This document shows positions 17,320 to 26,152 of a DNA stretch of 64,000 nucleotides, piece after piece (position 1 is the stretch's first letter; each line of letters begins with the position of its first letter). The notes below the pieces were generated by a model. The model was not told where the DNA came from. It worked only from the letters and a program-made list of their open reading frames with translations, and searched no databases. A program made the translations under genes and the position numbers. The stretch is taken from assembly GCF_004514475.2 (NCBI RefSeq), contig NZ_MYFO02000005.1, positions 62,001-126,000 of the forward strand, written 5' to 3'. This DNA comes from Paenibacillus athensensis. Its GTDB lineage: Bacteria > Bacillota > Bacilli > Paenibacillales > NBRC-103111.

Positions 17320-18783
17320 TTATCCCTCGCTTTTTGCGTTTATTAGCCCAATTAAAGCGTCCGTGTTCACTTTCCCTATGGCTGTTCGTGCGATATGCGG
17401 GATCGGTATGATTTGTTTGGGCCATTTGACTCTTTCAAGCCGAGCCTGCAAGTGACGCATCATCGGTTCCATATCCACATTCAGACCAGAGTTACTTAAT
17501 TGTACAAACGAATAAATCTGTTCTTCACCGTTGACCTCATGGCCAATCGTTACAGCATCTACGACACAGTCCAATTCAAGCAAGCGTTCATCGATTTCAT
17601 TGGGATTGATTTTGTAACCGGCTTTGTTGATCAGCTTCTTTTTACGATCGGATAAAAACAAGTAGCCTTCTTCGTCCACAAAGCCTATATCTCCCGTGTT
17701 AAACCATGTGCCGTCGAACACTTCAGCAGTCAGTACGGCACTTTTATAATATTCCTTGAAAAGAAACGGACTCCGAACGATAATCGTTCCTTCCTCATCC
17801 AAACGAACCTCGCATTGCGGAGATATCTTGCCTACCGAGCCCCTTTTATAAGGCGTTTGCATTGTATAATAGGCAATCAGAAGCGCTTCCGTAGAACCGT
17901 AGTTTTCCAGAATCCTTGTTTCAAATTCATGTTCAAACCGCTTTAACAGCTCCTCGTGAAGCTTGGCAGAACCGCATAATACGTAATGGAGATATCCCGC
18001 AACTGGCAATTCGTACCGGAATTTCATCGTTAAAAGCGCTGTCAGCATAGAAGGAACAGCAATCAGCACGTTACCGTGAAGTTCATGCAGCAGACGATCG
18101 AACTGTCCGCAAACCCGCGCATCAAATGAAGGGGTCAAAATTACCGAGCTGCCGAACAAAAAGGGAAGCAGCAGGCTGTAGCACCATCCATCCGCATGGG
18201 AAATCGGCATCGACTGGATGATCCGCGTTTGGGGTCCGAACGCCAACGCTCCACCGTATTCATAGAAATCCTTTAATACTGCGCCATATCTCATCACCAC
18301 CCCTTTGGGTCTGCCTGTTGTTCCTGAAGTGAACAAGATTGCGACAGGGTCGTCTTCATCCAGCTCAACATCCTCAGCTTCCGCCTCCGCGTTGCCTTCT
18401 GTTGCGTATTCCGTGCAACAGACCTGCAACGACTCCCATCTGAGACCAAGCGCTTCCCATCGCTTACTATCTGTTACACAAACAAATTTTGCCTCGGTCA
18501 GCTCTAAGATGTACTGAATCTCCTCCCGCCGATTCGAAGTCTGAATAGGCACCGCAACCGCTCCTATAAGCAACAAAGCATAATGGCACAAGATAAACTC
18601 AGGCTCATTATCCATGAAAATGGCAACCCGGTCGTACCTGGCTATCCCTTTTTGAACCCATGCTTGGGATAGCGCCAAGCTCCGCCGGTAGACCTGCTCA
18701 TAGGTCAAGGCGCTTCCATCAACTGGATCGATAAGGTAGGGGGATTCTCCAAATTGCCTAAACCGTTCTTTGATCAGCTTCAT
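17320..18783 (-). CDS. ANL-superfamily acyl/aminoacyl-AMP ligase
   Basis: About 487 residues starting at ATG 18783, 26 bases inside the upstream gene. Core motifs are visible: P-loop TSGTTGRPKG (152-161), ENYGSTE, the hinge block WFNTGDIGFVDEEGYLF with SDRKKKLINKAGYKINPNEID, and the C-terminal catalytic lysine in AIGKVN (Lys471). It activates a carboxylic or amino acid as adenylate and, judged by its position immediately before the carrier protein, loads it on that carrier. The Asp typical of amino-acid-specific NRPS A domains was not located, so whether the substrate bears an amino group is open. Confidence 0.9.
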   Translation of the reverse strand: MKLIKERFRQFGESPYLIDPVDGSALTYEQVYRRSLALSQAWVQKGIARYDRVAIFMDNEPEFILCHYALLLIGAVAVPIQTSNRREEIQYILELTEAKFVCVTDSKRWEALGLRWESLQVCCTEYATEGNAEAEAEDVELDEDDPVAILFTSGTTGRPKGVVMRYGAVLKDFYEYGGALAFGPQTRIIQSMPISHADGWCYSLLLPFLFGSSVILTPSFDARVCGQFDRLLHELHGNVLIAVPSMLTALLTMKFRYELPVAGYLHYVLCGSAKLHEELLKRFEHEFETRILENYGSTEALLIAYYTMQTPYKRGSVGKISPQCEVRLDEEGTIIVRSPFLFKEYYKSAVLTAEVFDGTWFNTGDIGFVDEEGYLFLSDRKKKLINKAGYKINPNEIDERLLELDCVVDAVTIGHEVNGEEQIYSFVQLSNSGLNVDMEPMMRHLQARLERVKWPKQIIPIPHIARTAIGKVNTDALIGLINAKSEG

Positions 18784-21007
18784 GTATCCTTGCCTCCGCT
18801 CTGAACACGATATCTGTAAAGTATGAGCTGAACGAATCGCATACTCGCGGCATTTCATTCAACGAAAAAGAGCAGACGCCGCTTCCTTTGTCCATAAACA
18901 GATACGCCCGATTTACCGTTGAAGCAAACATTCCCTTGCAGATGGCGTAGCTGGAAATAGGCGTTTCCTTAGGCGTGCTGACGCTGACCAGCAATTCCCT
19001 GCCGGAAGGGATCGGCAAAGGACTTTCCAAGGTGTATTCCTGCCAGCCCTCCGCGCCCTCGAAGGTAATCTCGATGGGGCCTAGAAGCAATCGTTCGGCT
19101 TCCACATCCCACAGCTGAAGCGTTCTCGTTTCCGTACCCGGGCCTGTTTTATAAAATTTGATCTGCTCGATCGATCCAGTTGTCAGTGCATAGAACTTGG
19201 TACCCAAATTTAGGGTCTCCGCAGTTTGCAAAAACGCAACGGGAAACTCCGTCGTAAAGAGGCTTTCGCAATCCGGAAACTCAGCCTGGTCCATCGAGAT
19301 TTCCGTAGAGCAGCCGTCTGTAAAGTAAGCAATATCATACGTGCGCTCCAAAATCGCCCCCCGGCATTCGTCGAACACCGTCACTTCGGTATCGCAGATC
19401 GTAGAACCTCGAAACTCCATATGCAGCACTCGACGATCCTCGATGTACCGTGCTCTTGTAACGCCCGATTCATAAAGCGACAGTGCATAAGCCGCAGCAT
19501 CATCCAGCGTGACAAAACGTGGCTGAAACTGCGATAAATTGGATACGATACTGGCTATAATTTCCCGCCATGCATCCGGTGTAAGATTAGCAATAAATTC
19601 ACCACGCCAGGAATCTTCGTGAGTAAACAGATTGCCGAGAATTTTGCTTTCATAACATCGTCGCAAAATGGCACAACCTTTGATAATCGCCTCTGTTGTA
19701 TCCGTATACTGACGGTTGTCGGCTCCGTAACGGAACCATTCGTACCCGTTGACATCGCGTATTTCAGACAGGACGTTAAAAAAATCTTCTGCTTCTTTAA
19801 GCCATCCCGCATAATAAATAGGGCGATTACAGGACTCCCCGGTCCAAGGCGTTCCGTCAGTTCCCATCAGGTGATCGCGGTAGGGCCCCATCCGGAGCCA
19901 AGCGTTGCTGCGGCTTCCGACTCCTCCGCCCGTGTCCAACGGATAGGCCAAGCCCGTGTACTTCACTCCCAAATCTTCCCTCAATACAGGTAGAGCCGCT
20001 CGCGCAAGATCATAGGCATGAGGCAAAAAATAGGACGATAAAGGAAAGCTCACGTTATGCTGTTCAAACCAGCTTTTAACTGCAGCCCGGATTCCCTCCG
20101 TCGAATGGTTGGCATTACGGTACACAATTCCAAAGAGGTCAATCCCGTGAAACTGTGCCGTTGCTTGTCCGGACATCACCAACTGCTCCAGCTTCTGGGC
20201 TGCCAAAGTTGAAATATCATCATAGAAAAAACCAAGCCACGGCTTAAACCCATATTCATGGGCAATTTCCACCCATCGAAAAGGATCGTTGGCATACTCG
20301 CCATGATCTCCAACGCAATCGTCAATGCGAAGTGTGGCAAAGTTCGGGATCGTACGCAGCATAAACGGCTTCTTCGCAGCCCACACCAAACTCCTCCACA
20401 GCAAATCGTCCAAACCCCACACAGGCCCCCGGACTTGAGGAACCATCCAATCAGAACCCATCCATTGCACAATTTTCCCTCTGCCCGCCAAGCCAGCAAT
20501 CAAATAAGGCCATTCACCGCAATGAAGCAGAACCGTACTTTCGTCCAAAGCGGGTGGAGCCAGGCAAGGAACATTCACAAGCGCATCGGGATTCACCCTG
20601 TTTTTCAATTCCACAGTCTCCCCAAGCGGGTGCAGCGAAGTAATGTAATGCACGCTGGAAGCAAAGCGCAAAACATCGGCGGGTGCGGTCGACCAGGAAA
20701 GCGAAGCGTGTACATCATACAGGCTTCTATCCGGATCGAAGCTCACTATGCCGACTCCGTTGGCCAAGCATGCCCGAACCACAGCCTTCTCATCGTCCGT
20801 CCAACGATGGAGTCCTTGGGCGTTGATATCGGGATGTGCGATAATGAGCAAGGCATATTGAAGCGCCGAATGATCCAACTGTTCGGTCGCCCTGTCTACA
20901 ACCTGATAGGTGAGACCGAATACTTTGAAGTATGGAAATACATGCATCTCGGCTTGAGCGTAATCGTGTGCGGATGAGTTTACGACAACCAAAGCTTCCA
21001 TCAACAT
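18758..21007 (-). CDS. NodB-like deacetylase-related protein with C-terminal DUF4082 domain
   Basis: About 749 residues from ATG 21007 (GAGGTG five bases upstream). Residues 1-220 look like a Rossmann/glutaminase-like domain (ALVVVNSSAHDY, LLIIAHPDIN). A barrel-like region follows with LRIDDCVGDHG, FHGIDLFG, LPHAYDLA and LFTHEDSW. These Asp/His motifs recall NodB polysaccharide deacetylases, but the order is not canonical. The last 130 residues match the DUF4082 beta-sandwich pattern (IKFYKTG, LWDVEAERLL, GWQEYTL, LLVSVSTP). DUF4082 usually occurs in secreted carbohydrate enzymes, yet no signal peptide is seen. Hydrolysis of an acyl or glycosyl group on a sugar-like intermediate is possible; the function is not known. 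Confidence 0.75.
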   Translation of the reverse strand: MLMEALVVVNSSAHDYAQAEMHVFPYFKVFGLTYQVVDRATEQLDHSALQYALLIIAHPDINAQGLHRWTDDEKAVVRACLANGVGIVSFDPDRSLYDVHASLSWSTAPADVLRFASSVHYITSLHPLGETVELKNRVNPDALVNVPCLAPPALDESTVLLHCGEWPYLIAGLAGRGKIVQWMGSDWMVPQVRGPVWGLDDLLWRSLVWAAKKPFMLRTIPNFATLRIDDCVGDHGEYANDPFRWVEIAHEYGFKPWLGFFYDDISTLAAQKLEQLVMSGQATAQFHGIDLFGIVYRNANHSTEGIRAAVKSWFEQHNVSFPLSSYFLPHAYDLARAALPVLREDLGVKYTGLAYPLDTGGGVGSRSNAWLRMGPYRDHLMGTDGTPWTGESCNRPIYYAGWLKEAEDFFNVLSEIRDVNGYEWFRYGADNRQYTDTTEAIIKGCAILRRCYESKILGNLFTHEDSWRGEFIANLTPDAWREIIASIVSNLSQFQPRFVTLDDAAAYALSLYESGVTRARYIEDRRVLHMEFRGSTICDTEVTVFDECRGAILERTYDIAYFTDGCSTEISMDQAEFPDCESLFTTEFPVAFLQTAETLNLGTKFYALTTGSIEQIKFYKTGPGTETRTLQLWDVEAERLLLGPIEITFEGAEGWQEYTLESPLPIPSGRELLVSVSTPKETPISSYAICKGMFASTVNRAYLFMDKGSGVCSFSLNEMPRVCDSFSSYFTDIVFRAEARIHEADQRTV

Positions 21008-21024
21008 GCTGTCACCTCTAAGCA

Positions 21025-22365
21025 TTAAGCGGGAGCAAGTTGACGGCAAGCTTCGCTAATCACTTCAGCGTAAATGGCAACTACTTTATCCATATCAGCC
21101 TCAGAGATATGAAGTGGAGGAAAGAACGGAATGCAATTGCCAATAGGTCGAACGATGATTCCCTTCTCCATCAGCCTACCGCATAGCTTGCGAGCATGCG
21201 GGTATGGGGTTTTGGACACTTTATCGAGCACCAGCTCCACGCAGACCATGTGGCCGCGGCCTCTGATATCCCCTACCAGCTCCAAATCCTTGAGCTTGTC
21301 AAACCGGCTAAGCAATGCATGCTTACGCTCGGCTGGCGGGTCAAGAAGCTGCTCGCGCTCCATTAGCTCGATATTGGCAATCGCCGCAGCGCAGCTTGCA
21401 GGATGCCCTCCCGTTGTATAACCATGTTGGAAATAGCTTCCTTCCTGCAGGAACGGCCGATAAATCTCGTTTGTAGCCAACACAGCCGATAAAGGCAAAT
21501 ATCCGCTGGTGATGCCCTTGGAGCAGACGAGCATATCCGGTGTGATTCCCCATTCGGAAATAGCAAACGTCGTACCCGTCCTGCCAAATCCCGTTGCTAC
21601 CTCGTCGATAATAAGCAAAATATTATTTTCGTCACAAATTTGGCGAATCATCGGCCAGTACTGCTCCGGCGGAATGATGACGCCCCCCAAACCCTGAATC
21701 GGTTCGGCAATGAAAGCCGCGATTGTGCTCTCATCTTCGTGAGCGATAATTTCTCTTAAATAGGCGGCGCATTGCATGGCACAGTTATGCGCAGTTTGAC
21801 CAAAGGGACAACGGTAACAGTTCGGCTGCGGCATATGCACAAAGCCCGTAAGCAAAGGTTCAAAATGCTTCTTCTCGCTTGCAATGTGACTGGCGCTCAA
21901 AGCACCAAGCGTACCACCGTGCCAAGCGCTATTGAGTGAAATAACCTTATATTTTCCCTCTCGCTTATTCAGCTTCCAATAGGCGCGCGCCAACTTGATA
22001 GCCGTTTCATTTGCTTCCGATCCCCCGTTACTGAAAAAAACCTTTTCCAGTCCCCGCGGCGAAATTTCCACCAATTTCTTAGCCAATCGGATAGCGGATT
22101 CGTAGGAATATCCATTTAAAGCGTAGAAATCAAGCTCGCTTAATTGGTTATGAATACTGTCGATAATCTCTGCTCTGCCGTGACCGACATTCACGTTCCA
22201 GAGTCCAGAAATTCCATCAATGTATTCGTTACCATCGCTATCGTATACATGCCAATCCTTAGCCTTGACAATAATCCTCTGCTCATCTGCATAGTTGGCC
22301 ATTTGCGTGTACGGATGCCACAAATATTCCAAATCCCATGCCTTCAACTGTTCAAAGTTAGTCAC
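21025..22365 (-). CDS. Class III (omega-amino acid) PLP aminotransferase
   Basis: First gene of the operon, 446 residues, with a GTG start at 22365 behind AAGGGG. It has the class III layout: GSEANETAIKLAR, SAWHGGTLGA, IDEVATGFGRTG with Asp254, and Lys283 (CSKGITSGYLPLSAV) for PLP. A Cys-rich CYRCPFG...NCAMQCA loop is typical of the taurine/beta-alanine-pyruvate subgroup. It moves an amino group to or from the end of an omega-amino acid, aldehyde or sugar carbon. NeoB/BtrB-type 6'-aminotransferases of aminoglycoside synthesis belong to the same class, which fits the BtrH-like gene at the other end of the operon. Confidence 0.92.
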   Translation of the reverse strand: MTNFEQLKAWDLEYLWHPYTQMANYADEQRIIVKAKDWHVYDSDGNEYIDGISGLWNVNVGHGRAEIIDSIHNQLSELDFYALNGYSYESAIRLAKKLVEISPRGLEKVFFSNGGSEANETAIKLARAYWKLNKREGKYKVISLNSAWHGGTLGALSASHIASEKKHFEPLLTGFVHMPQPNCYRCPFGQTAHNCAMQCAAYLREIIAHEDESTIAAFIAEPIQGLGGVIIPPEQYWPMIRQICDENNILLIIDEVATGFGRTGTTFAISEWGITPDMLVCSKGITSGYLPLSAVLATNEIYRPFLQEGSYFQHGYTTGGHPASCAAAIANIELMEREQLLDPPAERKHALLSRFDKLKDLELVGDIRGRGHMVCVELVLDKVSKTPYPHARKLCGRLMEKGIIVRPIGNCIPFFPPLHISEADMDKVVAIYAEVISEACRQLAPA

Positions 22366-22391
22366 GATGCCCCTTCTTTCATTAAAATATC

Positions 22392-22510
22392 AATTTTTAT
22401 AATCGGTAATGTATATACCACAAAAAAAATCTAACAGAAATATCCATGTAGATATATGATATATTTTATGAAAATTGTAATTATTTTTACGTTTTTCATA
22501 CATCATTACC
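22392..22510 (-). promoter_or_regulatory. Likely promoter region of the biosynthetic operon
   Basis: The AT-rich gap before the first operon gene has a possible TTGTGG / TATAAA pair with 16-base spacing (minus strand, about 22393-22420). A CGGTAATG half site near 22404-22411 recurs in inverted orientation near 22503-22511, about 90 bases away. No clear regulator gene is in the operon. Low certainty. Confidence 0.3.
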
Positions 22511-22550
22511 GTTAAACGAACCTACCAGCTATCCAGATTTCTTTTCACAG

Positions 22551-22609
22551 AAAAAACCTCAGAAAATACAGGGGTTATCCCCTACATATTCCAAGGTTTT
22601 CCATGAGGT
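22551..22609 (-). terminator. Terminator after yhaM
   Basis: ACCTCA and TGAGGT close a long stem-loop that contains a smaller GGGG-CCCC hairpin, followed by TTTTTT on the minus strand. It lies 27 bases after the yhaM stop. Confidence 0.65.
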
Positions 22610-22635
22610 ATAGCTGTATATAAATGCAAAAAAAT

Positions 22636-23592
22636 TTACAGCTTCAAGCGGTAAAACGGTTTGTTCTCCAGCCCGCGGATCGGCTGCGTCCACGCTTCGC
22701 CCGGTGGCGTCGTGTCCAGTGTGTCCTCGACCATCTGCAGCTTGGCATCCAGCGTATCAATGTAGTGCAAAGCGACGGCTTCCGCCAGCTGCGGCTGCAC
22801 CGGACTGCCCCACTCGCCCAGATTGTGGTGGGAGAGCACGAGATGCTGCAGCGCAAGCACCGTGTCCGACGTCGTGTCGATGCCGGTATGAATCGCCGCT
22901 TCGACAATCCAGTTGGCGGCCATGCTGATATGACCGACGAGCTTGCCGTGCGTGCTGTAATCACTGACCACGCCGTATTGCGACACCATTTCCTCCGGCT
23001 TGGCGATATCGTGTAAAATGATGCCGGCCTTCAGCAAATCCGCATTCAGAAACGGCCGCTGACGGCACAAAAACTCGCCCAGCTCCAGCATCCGCACCAT
23101 ATGATAAGCAAGTCCGGCGTAATAAGCGTGATGATGCATTTTGGCGGCGGGCGCATGCAGCAGCTTCTCCTGCACCTTGCCGATGCAATACTCGACAATG
23201 GAACGAATCTTGCTGTCGCCGATATCGGCTGCGGCGCGTACAATCACTTCCCGCAAATGCTCGGGATCGAGCGGCGCGCTGCGGATGAAATCGGTCATCG
23301 AAACGCGATCCTCCTCACCCGTCTTGCGGATGCGGACCACCTTGACCTGCAATCTTTCGCGATAGGTCTGCACAATGCCCTTCACCTTGACCAGACACAT
23401 CGGATGAAACGTTTCTTTCTCGGCGGGAGATACCTCCCAATATTTAGCAGATATTTGCCCTGTAGAGTCAGCCAGCACCAGATCGAGAAAATCCTTGGGC
23501 GGCGTCGCATTCGTCTGCTTGATTTCCATTTCCTTAATCAAATAATAGCCGACGAAATCTTCGCCTTCGGCCAAATGCTTAATCGTTGTCAC
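22636..23592 (-). CDS. yhaM: 3'-5' exoribonuclease YhaM family
   Basis: A 318-residue protein with an N-terminal OB-fold nucleic-acid-binding domain (residues 10-90, LADSTGQISAKYWEV) and an HD phosphohydrolase domain (HHHAYYAGLAYH, then ILHDIAKPEE and LVLSHHN). This is the size and order of B. subtilis YhaM, a metal-dependent exonuclease acting on short single-stranded RNA and DNA. It is monocistronic and resembles the chromosomal background in base composition, marking the end of the biosynthetic island. Confidence 0.93.
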   Translation of the reverse strand: MTTIKHLAEGEDFVGYYLIKEMEIKQTNATPPKDFLDLVLADSTGQISAKYWEVSPAEKETFHPMCLVKVKGIVQTYRERLQVKVVRIRKTGEEDRVSMTDFIRSAPLDPEHLREVIVRAAADIGDSKIRSIVEYCIGKVQEKLLHAPAAKMHHHAYYAGLAYHMVRMLELGEFLCRQRPFLNADLLKAGIILHDIAKPEEMVSQYGVVSDYSTHGKLVGHISMAANWIVEAAIHTGIDTTSDTVLALQHLVLSHHNLGEWGSPVQPQLAEAVALHYIDTLDAKLQMVEDTLDTTPPGEAWTQPIRGLENKPFYRLKL

Positions 23593-23874
23593 GTCGTTTC
23601 ACCCCGCTCCATTCTACACGGAAAATCCTGCTCTGCCAACCGCGCAGTGGAAAATTGTTCCCGAAGCCAAAGAAATAGGAGCCTGCTGCGGCTCCTGGTA
23701 CTTACCGACCTTGAGTGCGGTATTTGCTTTGGAAAAGATGTAATGTGGTCGATTACCTATACACTAATTTGTTCTTTTAAATAATATTGGAGTATTTTTC
23801 TCTATATATGTAGCATATGTAACCAAAAAACAAATACAGTACCTTACCCGTGGTGTGACCCACGATTATAATAA

Positions 23875-26121
23875 TTAAGGACGAATTTGGATTCGAGTTT
23901 TTGGTTGAAGTGGAATAAGTTGGTTCATATAAGTTCTAACAACCCTGTCGTACAGATTACTTACTTTCGGCGCTCTAATACTAACAACTAGAGCATAGGG
24001 TATCGGCTTAGGGTCATCTTGAGGCATTCCCTCGTATCTATTATGATAATATATATCAAAACAAGGATCTTTTAATGTGCTTGATTGAAACCGTTAGGAT
24101 GCTTTGAGACAAGGCTCCCATTTATGACCTTCTTCTCTCAATTCGAACTCACTTATTTTCATGTTTTTTGCATTGAAAAATGATTTAGTAGCAGCATGGG
24201 CAGACACTTTCCCATCATCGTAAGTTTTAAACTTGTCAGCGTTAGGTCTGAATGCGATTTCCAAGCCAGCTCTTGTATAAGCATTGGGAAAACTAGGATC
24301 AACTTCTGGAGAAATTACCAAAGTCGCATCAATAGTGACGAACCCAGTTAGATCACCATCTGGAAGAGGAACTGGTGCCCTCAAATGCTCTTTAACGGGT
24401 AATTGACCTTGAAATATTACTAATGCTTCATCATCATCACAAGTTATAAGGCGATCATAATCTGTTTCAAGTCTCCCCCAACCTACTTCAACTGAGCTAT
24501 GTGTACCTCTATCTGCACGATGTAGTAACAGTGCCCGCAAAGCCATTGCTCCAAAATCATCTCCCAATTGTGCTTTTATAGCAACAGCAGTACGAAGCGC
24601 GTATGGGGCAGCAAAGCTTGTCCCAGCCACACCTGCGGCACCGACTCCACCGGTACGAGATGTCAGAACGAAAAAAGGATTATTATTGTCTCCACCAAAT
24701 ACAACGCCATCCGGTTTCACAACTCCTGGTCGACGACCTGGACCAATACAGCTATATGCCGCCCTCTTCCAAATTGGAGATCTATCATTGTCACAGGAAC
24801 CGATACAAAGAACATTTACAGCATCAGACGGAGGTTGAACTCGATTCAAACCACTAATTGAGTCCCGTTGTCCAGCATTGCCAGCTGCTACCGTAGCAAA
24901 TGTAATACCTCCTGATAGACGAGTATCAAGGTCAGAAGTCCACCTAGTCACGTCATCATCATCCACAGGAATGTCAGGACCTAAGCTTACATTCATAAAA
25001 TCGTATGGTTGATTCGCTTTCCTTGCACTATCTAAAACCTCAAGTAAGCGATCTAAAACATCATAGTATTCAAAATCGCCCCCTGTACCTGTCTGATCAT
25101 CTAATACACGAACATGATCAATATGACATAATGGACGCGAAGCTGTATTTTGAATATTCAATGGGCCAAACAAAAGCGCCGAAGTAACATTTAATCCATG
25201 TTCCATGAGCTCGGGTACAGGATTTGCAAGAGAAACAGGCTCAATATAGTTAACCCAAGGCGTAACTGGATTGTTTTGCGGTAACCCTCCATCAAATATA
25301 ACGACACGCAAAGATGGGTCTAAGACCACTTCGTTTGGTAAATTCACTTGATAATATTGATTACTTCGAGTAGGCCCAGGGTGTAAAGGACGCATAGTTG
25401 GCATAGCTCGAACAACTCTAATAAAAGAGAACATTGCCAGCTTCTTGGCGATATTTTTATCCGCATATACGGGAATGAAGGTAAGCCCCTTTGTTTGTTT
25501 CGCTCTTTGAAAAATCGCGCGTGCTCCTAGTTTCGTAGCATAGTCCATAAACTGCTCAATTATTGCAGGATTTTCTGTATCATGCAGTACAACCTCCAAT
25601 ACTAAATCGTTTGTTGTATCTGGTAAGGCCTTTATCTTTTGCTCTGACGAAAATGCTGATAGTTCCTCAAAATGCGTTAAATGTTTGGAAACATTCGAGA
25701 AAACCCAACTACTTAAATTTCCGGACCATGAAGAAAATGCTTTCCGAGACCCCATTACTAATAACTCATCTGTTATCGCCTCCTCTGGATGCTTCGTTAT
25801 CCCCCACTCACGTGGTTTAATTTTTTTCGTTCTCCCCCCGACAGCTCTAAGTCCCACACTATTGAGTAAGTCGGATGGAAATTCGCTTTTTGAAACGTAC
25901 CTAGGATGCAATGTTATTACCGCGGTGACTTGATCGTTAGGACAAGCTTCTGAAGGTAAGGTTTGAAACTGATTATTTGCAGCTTTTAACCATGTACTCA
26001 TTTGCGCTTTGGCTGTATCAAAATCATACGGTGGATTTTTGTCTCCCCCACCCGATTTAATTGTTACAGGAGCTGTAAGCCGCTCTCCATATCCAAGGAG
26101 GAAATTATTCTCTCTGGCCAC
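23875..26121 (-). pseudogene. Subtilisin-like (S8) protease of an IetAS-like module, interrupted by an in-frame stop
   Basis: GTG start 26121 (AAGGTG seven bases upstream). The main frame is 675 codons to TAA 24094-24096. Reading on in the same frame gives 72 further codons to TAA 23875-23877, with protein-like sequence such as DPCFDIYYHNRYEGMPQDD and YALVVSIRAPKVSNLYDRV. The catalytic set is intact: Asp277 (FDGG), His308 (EHGLNV), Asn415 (AAGN) and Ser502 (GTSFAAP). About 270 residues precede the protease domain. The AAA+ ATPase gene ends 31 bases upstream. The pair matches the ATPase/subtilase layout of the IetAS anti-phage system. Whether the 675-residue product works without its tail is unknown; a sequencing error, read-through or a natural truncation are all possible. 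Confidence 0.75.
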
Positions 26122-26152
26122 TCAGTTTCACCTTACCCTTCGAATATATATC

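Noticed and set aside
7342-22365. Phosphonate or NRPS/PKS cluster
   Set aside because: No PEP mutase motif, no condensation, adenylation-thiolation module or ketosynthase is present; the ligase and carrier are stand-alone.
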